Assembly (NCBI GenBank): GCA_964427535.1
Contig: CAYRVF010000107.1
Coordinates: 1-17,780 of the forward strand
DNA length: 17,780 bases
Source: CAYRVF01 sp964427535
Lineage (GTDB): Bacteria; Chloroflexota; Ktedonobacteria; Ktedonobacterales; JADMIN01
Direction: 5' to 3'
Below, piece after piece: positions 7,212 to 15,032 of the stretch; the first letter of the stretch is position 1; each line of letters opens with the position of its first letter. The notes beneath the pieces are model-generated. The model made no database searches. It had not been told where the DNA came from and saw nothing but the letters and a program-made list of their open reading frames with translations. A program made the position numbers and the translations under genes.

Positions 7212-7671
7212 GTGACACGCCTCACTGGCGATGCGGTGGACTGTTGCCACCACGCCGTTCGCCCACTGTTCGCGGTGCGGCGTGATCCGCTGCCAGAGCA
7301 GTGTGACCTTGCGCTTCACATCGGCGGTGTTGCCCCATGCCTGCGTCTCACAGAGCGGCCGTACGGTTTGCATTGGGGGCCAGGACAGTCCTCGCGATCT
7401 ACCCGCTCACGTTGCCGGGCGGCTCCTTGCCCAACATTCTTCCCGTGTGAAATTGTGGCCAGCGTAGTAAGCTATCGGTCTTCGTGCAAGCGGAGGATGT
7501 ACGGCGGGCGATGGCACACACGGGACAAACTCCCCGCAAGCACCTCTCGCAGGGGAGTGCTATAGATCTAGGTAGAGGGACGGGACGCCAGTGGCGTGAT
7601 AGTAGGCGAACTCTCCCACTTTCCAACTGCATCCAAAACTCGATACTTCGCTCTAGTAGGAGTATTCGCAG
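7212..7671. other. Intergenic region before the oxidoreductase gene
   Basis: About 460 bp without a convincing gene. A weak hairpin (GGTGG at 7235-7239 with CCACC at 7247-7251) follows the upstream stop and could aid termination. ACTCCCC at 7529-7535 pairs with GGGGAGT at 7552-7558. Open frames here on both strands lack ribosome binding sites and recognisable domains. Confidence 0.4.
7620..7647 (+). promoter_or_regulatory. Possible promoter for the MDR oxidoreductase
   Basis: TTTCCA (7620-7625) and GATACT (7642-7647) are separated by 16 nt and each match four or five bases of the sigma-70 consensus. Transcription would start near 7654, just before the ribosome binding site AGTAGGAG at 7655-7662. 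The short leader is plausible, but the match is only moderate. Confidence 0.3.
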
Positions 7672-8595
7672 ATGCGCGCGGCCTATGTAGAAGAAGCTGG
7701 TCGTCTGGACAAGCTGATCGTCGGCGAGCAACCCACACCCGAGCAGACGCCCGGGACCGTGCTGGTCCGCGTACAGGCGACTGGTGTGGGTCCGTGGGAT
7801 GTGAAGATTCTGTTATCCGGGAGGCTGACGAGGACCCCATATATTGCGGGGTTCGAGGTCGCGGGCATCGTCGAGGCGGCGGGTGATGAGGCCGGTGTCG
7901 CGGTGGGCGATGCGGTCTACGCCAGCCTGTTTCAAGATTTCGCCGCAGGTGGCCTGGCCGAATACGCGGTGATGCCCATGCACCGCGTGGCCCGCAGATC
8001 CACGAAGCTGAGCGCCGAACAGGCCGCGTCCCTAGTCGTGGCCGCAGGGACTGCCTACGAGGGGCTGATCGACCGGCTGCACGTACAACCCGGCGAGACG
8101 GTCCTGATCACCGCCGCAGCTGGCGGCGTCGGCACCGCCGCCGTGCAGATCGCGGCTGGGGCAGGTGCCCGCGTGTTGGGTGTCGCCAGCGCGCGCAACC
8201 GCGACTACCTGCTGGGCCTCGGCGCCAGCGACGTATTCGATTACCACGACGCGGACTGGGTCGAGCAGGTGAAAGCCACTGTGCCCGGCGGTAGTGACGT
8301 CCTGTTCGACGCCGCTGGGGGTACAACCGCGAGCCAAGCCGTTGACGCGCTCCGCCCTGGTGGCCGCGCTGCCTTCATCGTCGGGGCTCCCGCCACCCTA
8401 GACCCGAGCATCCAGGCCGACGCCTTTGCCGCTACCGTCAACCGACAACGCCTGGACGCGCTTACCCGTCTGGTAGACGCAGGCACGCTGCACGCCGAGA
8501 TCGAGGAGACCTTCCCGCTTGAGCAGGCCCGCCAGGCCCTCGAACGCGTCGCCGGCGGCCACACGCGTGGCAAGATCGTCGTCGCAGTAGGCTAG
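7672..8595 (+). CDS. Zinc-independent MDR oxidoreductase (quinone-reductase-like)
   Basis: The 307-residue product is a medium-chain dehydrogenase/reductase of the NADPH:quinone oxidoreductase type, a cytoplasmic enzyme that reduces quinones or enones with NAD(P)H. The N-terminal GroES-like domain has the GFEVAGIVEAAGD segment (60-72). The Rossmann domain has AAAGGVGTAAVQIA (148-161), close to the family's AxxGGVG nucleotide-binding signature. No catalytic Cys is present at the usual zinc position (ATGVGPWD, 36-43) and the structural-zinc Cys cluster is absent, as expected for quinone-reductase-like members. The length is slightly shorter than the usual 320-340. The start has a good AGTAGGAG nine bases upstream. 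It stands alone on the plus strand, with unrelated neighbours. The substrate cannot be read from sequence. Confidence 0.88.
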   Translation: MRAAYVEEAGRLDKLIVGEQPTPEQTPGTVLVRVQATGVGPWDVKILLSGRLTRTPYIAGFEVAGIVEAAGDEAGVAVGDAVYASLFQDFAAGGLAEYAVMPMHRVARRSTKLSAEQAASLVVAAGTAYEGLIDRLHVQPGETVLITAAAGGVGTAAVQIAAGAGARVLGVASARNRDYLLGLGASDVFDYHDADWVEQVKATVPGGSDVLFDAAGGTTASQAVDALRPGGRAAFIVGAPATLDPSIQADAFAATVNRQRLDALTRLVDAGTLHAEIEETFPLEQARQALERVAGGHTRGKIVVAVG

Positions 8596-8697
8596 CGGCA
8601 GTTGCGAACGCTGAGCGCTACGGCTGCCTCGATGTGCCGCGATGCTGGACCCATCGAATGAGCGCCTGATCACTACCTGCTCTTCTGCTCCCCATAC

Positions 8698-8703
8698 TAT
8701 ACT
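8698..8703 (+). promoter_or_regulatory. Possible -10 element before the 135-residue gene
   Basis: TATACT 66 bp before the ATG at 8769, overlapping a TACTAT. No good -35 is seen at the expected distance. A tandem CTTGAGG repeat (8717-8730) lies in the presumed leader. Confidence 0.25.
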
Positions 8704-8768
8704 GTGCCTGTGTGGGCTTGAGGCTTGAGGTGTGCTCGACGAGAGGGTCTTTACCGGGAGAGTACGAC

Positions 8769-9176
8769 ATGACTCCGCGACTGACGGCGGGATCACAGGA
8801 CACGCCGGAGGACACGTCCGAGCGTGCGGAAACCACTTACGAGGTGATGTACCGAGGACAGCCTATAGGCCGGTCACGCCTCGAAGGACGCGACTCGGCA
8901 ATGGGCGTCGCATTTGGCGCCTTCGAGCCGTTACCTGCCTATCAGGCAGTACAGTCGCTCTTCCTGCTCTTCACAGAGGCGCACGAGGCGCGAACGCGCG
9001 GGGAAACCATGTTGGCGGAGGAGCGGCTCGCTGCCTACTATCGAGGCCGCGACGCGCTCCAGCTCACCCTGCAGACGGCTGGCGGGCAGGTCGTTCCTAC
9101 CAGTGTAATCCACATCGTGGATTGGGGTGAGCTAGGTCGGGACATCGAGGTGCAAATTAGTGACTCCGCCTTCTGA
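8769..9176 (+). CDS. Conserved-looking small protein of unknown function
   Basis: From ATG 8769, with GGGAG at 8756-8760 eight bases upstream, the product is 135 residues. An upstream in-frame start at 8712 would add 19 residues but lacks a good site. After a charged, flexible first 20 residues, the protein reads as one compact alpha/beta domain: beta-strand YEVMYRG (24-30), RSRLEG (35-40), then MGVAFGAFEP (45-54) with a Gly/Phe turn, a long amphipathic helix across 56-92, and a beta-rich end (LQLTLQTAGG, then IHIVDWGE). I recognise no named family, though the MGVAFG-F-P layout looks like conserved hypothetical proteins seen across phyla. No membrane segment is seen. It converges on the SUKH-4 gene, with 89 bp between stops. 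Confidence 0.75.
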   Translation: MTPRLTAGSQDTPEDTSERAETTYEVMYRGQPIGRSRLEGRDSAMGVAFGAFEPLPAYQAVQSLFLLFTEAHEARTRGETMLAEERLAAYYRGRDALQLTLQTAGGQVVPTSVIHIVDWGELGRDIEVQISDSAF

Positions 9177-9265
9177 CTCGACTACCCGCTATGGTGACGT
9201 TCCTAGCGCAACCCAACTGCTATCAGCTACCGCTCTCTATACAGAGTTCTCCGGAGTTGACCACC

Positions 9266-9859
9266 CTATTCGCCTCTGACGACCAGCTCCGTTGAAAAGT
9301 CTCCGATCTTCACGTCATCAATAAAGGTCGTCCAAAAGCTGTTCTCGTCAGCGACCGCTGCGGGATCAATGCTACGGAGGATCTCGGTGAGTTCGTTCCC
9401 GACTCGTATGCCCTCGTCATGCAACGCTTTCATATCGATTTCGTCCTCGCTCTCTTCGACGTTTACATCATCGAACGTAAAGCGGTTGACCATGGCGCGC
9501 ACTGACGCTGTGAACTGCTTTAGACTCGAATTCACCAGGCGGACGGGTCCGGTGGGACCAGCGGGCAAGTTGATGGTCTTGCTGAATCGGCTAGGGATAA
9601 TGGTGAGCTCGACAACATTGCCGGTTCGTGGATCCAGGCAGATGTTCTCAAAGAGCATACTGGTGCCGAAACACACGAGCGGCGCTTCGCCGGGTTCCTG
9701 CAACATCGATAACGCATCCGCAACATGGTATCGCCCTACCAGGTCCTTCGGTACGCCCTGCTCCAGCAACGGTGCCGCCACCTCATACGGAACGCCACTT
9801 GGCTCCGAGAAGGTTACCAGCTCGAAGTGTGGCCAGCGATTCCCTCTAGCATCGGACAT
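9266..9859 (-). CDS. SUKH-4-type immunity protein
   Basis: The 197-residue product looks like a SUKH-4 family member (the SUKH superfamily of SMI1/KNR4-fold proteins that neutralise polymorphic toxins). Supporting segments are GTSMLFENICLDPRTGNVVE (65-84), with the family's 'G...hclD..tG.V' pattern, and VNSSLKQF (109-116), matching 'vNsSl..F'. A C-terminal segment with IDP...FW (163-176) also recurs in this group. A clear ribosome binding site (GAGGAG, on the minus strand just before ATG 9859) sets the start. Such proteins usually sit beside a toxin with a variable C-terminal nuclease or deaminase domain. None is seen within the window, so this is an orphan copy or has another role. It is soluble and acidic at its C-terminal half. 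Family call is good; partner unknown. Confidence 0.75.
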   Translation of the reverse strand: MSDARGNRWPHFELVTFSEPSGVPYEVAAPLLEQGVPKDLVGRYHVADALSMLQEPGEAPLVCFGTSMLFENICLDPRTGNVVELTIIPSRFSKTINLPAGPTGPVRLVNSSLKQFTASVRAMVNRFTFDDVNVEESEDEIDMKALHDEGIRVGNELTEILRSIDPAAVADENSFWTTFIDDVKIGDFSTELVVRGE

Positions 9860-9915
9860 CTACAGTCCCTCTCTCCTCAACAACGAGGTAAGCTACACAG
9901 AAACCGGCTGGACAA

Positions 9916-9964
9916 ACAGGCGAGGCGAGCCGGAAGGAGAATACTCTTCCGGTCCGCCTCGCCT
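9916..9964 (-). terminator. Long hairpin downstream of the aldolase gene
   Basis: Arms 9916-9926 and 9954-9964 (CAGGCGAGGCG and its complement) continue through one A.C mismatch and a G.U pair into a 7-bp inner stem (9929-9935 with 9945-9951), loop 9 nt. It lies 17 bp after the aldolase stop, in the gap before the SUKH-4 gene. A TGTTTGT run follows on the minus strand, so it is a good candidate terminator for the dipeptidase-aldolase operon. Confidence 0.75.
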
Positions 9965-9980
9965 GCTCTGGATGTGGCTG

Positions 9981-10913
9981 TTACCTTGCGCCCTGCCGCT
10001 CTGGCCGCATCGCGCTCAACAGGTCGGCTTGCGCCAGAATGGACCGCAGTCGCAGCCGTTCGGCATCGCCAAGTGGCGCCAGCGGACGGCGCGGCTCGCC
10101 GCCATAGTGCGCGACGAACTGCAGCGCCGCTTTGAGGCCCGCGACACCCCAGCCCGACGTTACCGCCGTGTTCACCGGAATCAGCCGTGCCTGTAGTGTC
10201 CGCGCCTCGTCGAGCTGCCCGTCGCGGATGAGCTCGTAGAGCCGCAGAGCCTCGCGCGGCGCGACGTTCGCCAGCGCGGCAATCGCGCCTGTCGCCCCCA
10301 CGACCATCGCCGGCAGCAGGAAGCCCGCGCTGCCCGCCAGCACTGCGAAACCCTCGCGTGCCCCCGCTGCGATCTCGGCGAGCTTGGCCACCGCGCCCGA
10401 GCTATCCTTCACCCCCAGGATGTTCGGATGCGCCGAAAGCGTGATCACCGTCTCCGCGTCGAGGTCGATGCCGGCGCTGTTGGCAGGCATGTTGTAGATC
10501 AGCACTGGCAGCGGGCTGGCGTCGGCGACCGCCAGGTAGTGCGCCCGCAACGCGTGGCCCGTCATCTGGCTGCGATAGTGGTGCGGCGGCAGCACCAGTG
10601 CCACATCCGCGCCAGCCTCGTACGCGAGCTTGCACAGCGCGATCGTGCCGCGGGTGGAGTTCGTGCCCGCGCCCGCGAGCACCTGCGCGTCTGGTCCCAT
10701 CTCGGCGCGCACCGTCTCGATCACAGCGCGGCGCTCGTCGGGTTCGAGATGCATCGCCTCGCCGTTCGAGCCGAGCGCGACGATGTTGGCGATGCCCTTC
10801 TCGCGCAGCCGACCAAGGTGCTCACGCAGTGTCGCCAGGTCAAGTGATTCGTCCGCAGCAAAGAAGGTCGGCACCGGTGGGTAGACGCCGGCCAGCGTCA
10901 GGTGCTCACTCAT
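9981..10913 (-). CDS. DapA-superfamily aldolase, 4-hydroxy-2-oxoglutarate-aldolase-like
   Basis: The 310-residue product is a TIM-barrel class I aldolase of the DHDPS/N-acetylneuraminate-lyase superfamily. Schiff-base Lys169 is in GVKDSSG and the catalytic Tyr140 in IYNMPAN. The carboxylate-binding loop is GSNGE (48-52), not the GTTGE of true dihydrodipicolinate synthases. From memory, several segments (GSNGE, AGSAGFLLPAMVVGA, RLIPVNTAVTSGWGVAGLK) resemble eukaryotic mitochondrial HOGA1, which cleaves 4-hydroxy-2-oxoglutarate to pyruvate and glyoxylate, more closely than E. coli DapA. I therefore expect a 2-keto-acid aldolase acting in catabolism, for example of hydroxyproline-derived acids, rather than lysine synthesis, but this is inference. 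It starts in ATGA overlap with the dipeptidase stop, so the two are translationally coupled. A long terminator-like hairpin follows. Confidence 0.88.
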   Translation of the reverse strand: MSEHLTLAGVYPPVPTFFAADESLDLATLREHLGRLREKGIANIVALGSNGEAMHLEPDERRAVIETVRAEMGPDAQVLAGAGTNSTRGTIALCKLAYEAGADVALVLPPHHYRSQMTGHALRAHYLAVADASPLPVLIYNMPANSAGIDLDAETVITLSAHPNILGVKDSSGAVAKLAEIAAGAREGFAVLAGSAGFLLPAMVVGATGAIAALANVAPREALRLYELIRDGQLDEARTLQARLIPVNTAVTSGWGVAGLKAALQFVAHYGGEPRRPLAPLGDAERLRLRSILAQADLLSAMRPERQGAR

Positions 10914-12412
10914 CGGACCGCTCCAGCGGACTTCGCCGTCCTGCCCTTCGTCGCCTTAGCATCCTTCACTCCCTGTGCCGCGACCAGACCCGGCCGTGCG
11001 ACGATGGCGGGATCGTTGCCGATGGTCTCCAGAAAGCGGATAGCCTGGCGGATGAGGTGGTAGAAGTTCGGCAAGTGATACTTCTCGTTGGGCGCATGCA
11101 CGTTGTCGTCCGGCAGGCCGGTGCCCATAAAGATGATCGGCGTGTGCAGCAGGCTGTCGAACAGCGCTCCGACTGGAATCGAGCCGCCAGAGCGCTCGAA
11201 GACCGGCGGCCTGGCCCACTCCAGCTCAAGTGCCTGCGCGGCGGCCCGCATGTAGACGTTGTCGATCGGCACGAGGACGCCGTCGCCACCGTGGATCTCG
11301 CGCACCGTCACCTGCACCCCCGCCGGAGCCAGCTCGGCCACGCGCCGTTGCAGCCACGGCAGCACCTCGCCTGGATGCAGCTCTGGAGGCAGGCGCAGGC
11401 TGACTTTCGCCGTCGCTTCCGCTGGAATAACGGTCTTCGCGCCCTCCTCCACGAAGCCACCCCGGATGCCGTGAACCTCCAGCGTTGGACGCGACCACAT
11501 GCGCTCGCGGGGATCGAGGTCATTCTCGCCGGTCAGCGCGTCGACGCCCATCTCGTCCTTCAGCGCCGCCGTGACATCCATCGGATTGCGGTCCCAGAGG
11601 GCGCGCTCCTCGTCGCTCACTGGCCGCAGCCGCTCGTACAGCTCTGGAATCGTGATGCGTCCGTCGTCGCCTTTGAGTCCCGCCAGGATGAGCGCCAGGG
11701 CGTGAATGGGATTCGGCCCGACGCCACCGTAATGGCCGCTGTGCAGGTCCGACTTCGCGCCGTGGACCTCGATCTCGGTGTAGAGGATGCCGCGCAACCC
11801 GTAGGTCAGCGCGGGCACGCCAGGCGCGGGCATGCTGGTGTCGGCCACCAGCGCGACGTCGGCGGCGAGCTCCTTCGGATGCTCACGCACGTACTTCTCG
11901 ATGGAGACACCGCCCTCCTCCTCCTCGCCCTCGATGAGCACCTTCACGTTCACCGGCAGTGCGCCGTTGCCCGTCCGCGCCAGCGACTCCAGCGCCTTCA
12001 CCAGGCCGAGCATCTGGCCCTTGTCGTCCACCGCGCCGCGCGCGTAGAGGTTGTCGTTGCGAATCTCCGGCTCGAAGGGATCACTTAGCCAGAGCTCGCG
12101 CGGGTCGACCGGCTGCACGTCGTAGTGGCCGTAGATCAGGACGGTAGGTCTGCCGGGAGCCTCGAGCCACTCGCCGTAGACTAGCGGATGGATGTCGGTC
12201 TTGATAACCTTGACCTTTTTGAGGCCCACCGCTTTGAGCTGATCGGCGACGTACTGCGCGGCGCGTTGCACGTCCTTTTTGTGCTGCGGCAATGTGCTGA
12301 TGCTCGGAATGCGAAGCAGATTCTTGAGGTCTTCGAGGAAGGCGTCGAAGTGTGTGTCCGCGTAGGCGAGCGCGGCAGTCTCGGCCTTCTCGACCTGGGT
12401 AGCCTCGGGCAT
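10910..12412 (-). CDS. M20 family dipeptidase (CNDP-like)
   Basis: The 500-residue product is a di-zinc or di-manganese peptidase of the M20 family, CNDP2/carnosinase-like branch, which cleaves dipeptides in the cytoplasm. Metal and catalytic residues are visible: GHYDVQP with H96 and D98, bridging D130 in AVDDKG, the EGEEEE stretch at 161-166 with catalytic Glu and the next metal ligand, D191 in VADTS, and H439 in DNVHAPNE. SDLHSGHYGG (221-230) is the dimer-interface His segment of this branch. The length fits the family, with a short Lys/Ala tail. ATG 12412 has GAGGGGAAG upstream. A TAGAAT -10-like element on the minus strand (12480-12485) may drive it. Its stop overlaps the aldolase start (ATGA), so both form one operon. 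Confidence 0.92.
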   Translation of the reverse strand: MPEATQVEKAETAALAYADTHFDAFLEDLKNLLRIPSISTLPQHKKDVQRAAQYVADQLKAVGLKKVKVIKTDIHPLVYGEWLEAPGRPTVLIYGHYDVQPVDPRELWLSDPFEPEIRNDNLYARGAVDDKGQMLGLVKALESLARTGNGALPVNVKVLIEGEEEEGGVSIEKYVREHPKELAADVALVADTSMPAPGVPALTYGLRGILYTEIEVHGAKSDLHSGHYGGVGPNPIHALALILAGLKGDDGRITIPELYERLRPVSDEERALWDRNPMDVTAALKDEMGVDALTGENDLDPRERMWSRPTLEVHGIRGGFVEEGAKTVIPAEATAKVSLRLPPELHPGEVLPWLQRRVAELAPAGVQVTVREIHGGDGVLVPIDNVYMRAAAQALELEWARPPVFERSGGSIPVGALFDSLLHTPIIFMGTGLPDDNVHAPNEKYHLPNFYHLIRQAIRFLETIGNDPAIVARPGLVAAQGVKDAKATKGRTAKSAGAVR

Positions 12413-12504
12413 GCTGATCTTCCCCTCGGAATGCTCTCACGGCACAGGATGACGGCGCCGCGACACGCGGAAGCCGCCAATTCTACGCACAATGGTAGCA
12501 GCCC

Positions 12505-12531
12505 TCGGGGGGAGTGTCCAGAAATCCCCGA
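12505..12531. terminator. Weak hairpin between Nramp and the dipeptidase operon
   Basis: TCGGGG (12505-12510) pairs with CCCCGA (12526-12531) around a 15-nt loop, 15 bp after the transporter stop on the minus strand. It may end the murJ-M50-Nramp transcript before the dipeptidase gene. The short stem and missing T-tract keep confidence low. Confidence 0.35.
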
Positions 12532-12545
12532 TACGTGCCTGGGTG

Positions 12546-13955
12546 CTAGTGCTGCAGCAGCAGCAGAATTGTGCCGATCGCGGCGAGGCCCATCACGAGG
12601 ACGGTGAAGCCGCCAATCACGTTCGAGACGCGACCGTTGACGAAGGAGCCGAGGACCTTCTTGTTATTCGCCACCATCAGAATCAGCACGAGCAGCGGCA
12701 CCGCGACGATGCCATTGATGACGGCGGTGTAGACGAGCGCCGCGATCGGATTGATGCCGATGAAGTCGAGCGCGAGGCCGATCAGCGTCGACGCCGCGAT
12801 GACTGCGTAGAAGCCGCGAGCGTGCGCCAGGGTCTGCGAGAGGCCCTCGCGCCAGCCGAAGCTCTCGGCGATGCCATAGGCCGCCGAGCCTGCCAGCACC
12901 GGTACGGCGAGCAACCCTGTGCCGACAATGCCGAGTGCGAAGATAGCCTCGGCGATCTTGCCCGCATGCGGAAAGCTCTTGACCAGCGGCCGCAATGCCT
13001 CCGCCGCCTGTTGCGCGGAATCGATGTTGGTAATGCCGTGCACGTGTAGGGTGCTGCTCGTCGTCATCACGATGAACCAGAACGTGACCGAGGCGGCTAC
13101 CAAGCCCGTCACCGTGTCGATGCGCAGCGCATGAATCTGCCTTTTCAGGCCCGCCGTGTGCCTTGCTGGAACTGCCGTCGTATTGCGGTGATGCAGCTTG
13201 GCCTCTTCGACCTCCTCAGACGCCTGCCAGAAGAACAGGTAGGGACTGATGGTCGTGCCGAGCACGCCGAGCGTGAGCGCGAGAAATGTCGGCGTGAACT
13301 GGACCGTCGGCACCAGCGTGTCACGCAGCAAGAGTCCCCAATCCGGCTGGATGAGGATACCGGTGAGGACGTACGCCAGCAACGAGAGTGTGAGGATCTT
13401 GAGCACGCTGGCATAGAGGCGATACGGCACGAAGACTTCCAGCCCGAGGATGCCGAACGCGAAGACTACCAGTAACAGTCCCGTCGGCACTGGCACCAGC
13501 AGATGCAGCGACGCCGCCATCGCGCCCAGGTCGGCGCCGACATTGATGGTGTTGGCGACGAAGAGCAGCCCCACGGCGACGTACAGCAGGCGGCGCCCGT
13601 AGCAGCGGCGAATCACACCCGCGAGCCCCATGCCGGAGACGAGGCCGATGCGGCCACACATTTCTTGCACGACGATGGTCAGCGGAATCAGATACAGCGC
13701 GAGCCAGAGCATCCCCGGCCCAAACGCCGCCCCTGTCTGCGAGTACGTGCCGATGCCCGAGGGATCGTCGTCAGCCGCGCCGGTGATGAGCCCTGGCCCA
13801 AGCGCCCGCAGCCAGCGGCCCGGCACACTTGCCGGTGCGGGTCGGCCCCGGTGCGGTCGCTGCAGCAACACCGCTCGCAGCCGCCGGGAGCGTATCTGGT
13901 CCGACGACCGCCGCTGCCCTTTCGCCGGAGCCGGTACGACCTCGCGTGTGTCCAC
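12546..13955 (-). CDS. Nramp-family divalent metal transporter with atypical metal site
   Basis: The 469-residue product has about eleven hydrophobic helices and the Nramp (SLC11) fold: proton-linked Mn/Fe uptake is the classic role. TM1 reads GADDDPSGIG (60-69), where the usual DPGN is replaced by DPSG, so the metal-binding Asn is missing. TM6 reads GTTISPYLFFWQ (233-244) in place of the MPHN-type segment, so the Met ligand is missing as well. Both features mark a divergent Nramp branch; related NRMT-type proteins have been linked to magnesium. The substrate here is therefore open. A 50-residue Arg-rich cytosolic N-terminus precedes TM1. The GTG start has an excellent site, GGAGGTGATC, complementary to the 16S 3' end. 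It follows the M50 protease gene by 57 bp on the same strand. Confidence 0.9.
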   Translation of the reverse strand: MDTREVVPAPAKGQRRSSDQIRSRRLRAVLLQRPHRGRPAPASVPGRWLRALGPGLITGAADDDPSGIGTYSQTGAAFGPGMLWLALYLIPLTIVVQEMCGRIGLVSGMGLAGVIRRCYGRRLLYVAVGLLFVANTINVGADLGAMAASLHLLVPVPTGLLLVVFAFGILGLEVFVPYRLYASVLKILTLSLLAYVLTGILIQPDWGLLLRDTLVPTVQFTPTFLALTLGVLGTTISPYLFFWQASEEVEEAKLHHRNTTAVPARHTAGLKRQIHALRIDTVTGLVAASVTFWFIVMTTSSTLHVHGITNIDSAQQAAEALRPLVKSFPHAGKIAEAIFALGIVGTGLLAVPVLAGSAAYGIAESFGWREGLSQTLAHARGFYAVIAASTLIGLALDFIGINPIAALVYTAVINGIVAVPLLVLILMVANNKKVLGSFVNGRVSNVIGGFTVLVMGLAAIGTILLLLQH

Positions 13956-13956
13956 C

Positions 13957-13970
13957 GATCACCTCCTCCC
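13957..13970 (-). promoter_or_regulatory. Strong Shine-Dalgarno setting the GTG start of Nramp
   Basis: On the minus strand the sequence reads GGGAGGAGGTGATC, then one G, then the GTG at 13955. The GGAGGTGATC part is a ten-base match to the 3' end of 16S rRNA, which supports the GTG over other starts and suggests efficient translation. Confidence 0.7.
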
Positions 13971-14012
13971 CGCACCGCATCCACCCGTGTGGACTCGCGG
14001 AAGGTTGTCCGA

Positions 14013-14948
14013 TCAGGGCTTCTGCCAGAAGGTGAAGGTGCTTAACCCGGTAAGTGCCAACTCTGGATCAATACCGAGGGTGAGCAGTGCGTTTCCCAGC
14101 ACTTTCCAGAACTCGACATTGACCGGCGGTACAAACCAAAGCAACAGGAACACCACGAGCATGCCGTACGAACTGAAGGTGTATGCCAGGGCTTGCAGGT
14201 CACGCGGCAAATATGGCGCGATTACGCCGAACCCGTCCAGCGGCGGAATCGGCAACAGGTTCAGCAGCACCGCGGACGCCTCGATGAGCGCCAGGAAGGC
14301 GAGCGCGTTGGCGAGATCAGGGTGTGCGTGCGCGTCGAAGAGGCTGGTGTGAAAGAGCGCCGCAACGATGAGGAGGATTACCAGATTCGCGCACGGTCCC
14401 GCCAGTGAGACGGCGCTCTGCCAACCGCGTGAGCGCAGCCGGTCGCGCCGGATATACACCGCGCCTCCTGGCAAACCAATGCCGCCAAGGAAGAGAAACA
14501 GCAGCGGCAGCACTATGCTGGTGAAGGTGTTCACATAATGGAGCGGATTGAAGCTCAGGAAGTGTTGTGTCGTCTCGCTGTCATCTCCGCCCAGCACGGC
14601 GACCGCCGCATGGCTGAATTCGTGGAGGCAAAGGCTGAAGACCCACCCGATGGCGACCAGGCCGACCGTGCCAGGAACCACCAGGTTCTGCTGCCCTTGC
14701 CAGAGGAGGAAGCTGAAGAAGCCGAGAAGCACTAGAAAGCCGAGGAAAATCTCCCAATTGATCGATGCCGCGATGACTCGCCCCGGCCGCCTGCGATTCG
14801 GCGTTCCTCCGTACTGGACGAGCAGCCGCTCGCGCTGTCGTTTGTCGAGCACAACCTTCTCCACTCCTGCTGGGACGAACACCGCACGCGTGCTGGACGC
14901 TGGAAACGGCACGCTCGCCCGTAGCGTACCATATTCCGTCTCTGCCAC
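14013..14948 (-). CDS. M50 site-2 protease family membrane peptidase
   Basis: The 311-residue product has six or so hydrophobic helices and a complete site-2 protease core: zinc motif HEFSH (109-113, ligands H109 and H113, catalytic E110) in an early helix, and NLLPIPPLDG (230-239) carrying the third ligand D238. These intramembrane metalloproteases cleave membrane-anchored substrates, for example anti-sigma factors; the substrate here is unknown, and no PDZ domain is present. It resembles the small stand-alone S2P group. The start is uncertain: the GTG at 14948 has no clear ribosome binding site, and an in-frame GTG near residue 33, with GGAGTGGAG close before it, is an alternative. The gene follows murJ by 84 bp and precedes the Nramp gene by 57 bp. 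Confidence 0.85.
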   Translation of the reverse strand: MAETEYGTLRASVPFPASSTRAVFVPAGVEKVVLDKRQRERLLVQYGGTPNRRRPGRVIAASINWEIFLGFLVLLGFFSFLLWQGQQNLVVPGTVGLVAIGWVFSLCLHEFSHAAVAVLGGDDSETTQHFLSFNPLHYVNTFTSIVLPLLFLFLGGIGLPGGAVYIRRDRLRSRGWQSAVSLAGPCANLVILLIVAALFHTSLFDAHAHPDLANALAFLALIEASAVLLNLLPIPPLDGFGVIAPYLPRDLQALAYTFSSYGMLVVFLLLWFVPPVNVEFWKVLGNALLTLGIDPELALTGLSTFTFWQKP

Positions 14949-15032
14949 CCATACCGTCTACGTGTGTCGGTTCGCTGGAGTTCTGGATAGGCCCGAGAGG
15001 ATGATGTGCGACTCCCTGCGTCCAGCGCCTGC

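Noticed and set aside
6948..7373. 141-codon minus-strand frame at the end of the unknown gene
   Set aside because: Mostly overlaps the coding sequence of the 6360 gene in antisense; I could not identify a family in the non-overlapping part.
10598..12088. 496-codon plus-strand frame opposite the dipeptidase and aldolase
   Set aside because: Shadow; the minus strand carries unmistakable M20 and aldolase motifs over the same DNA.
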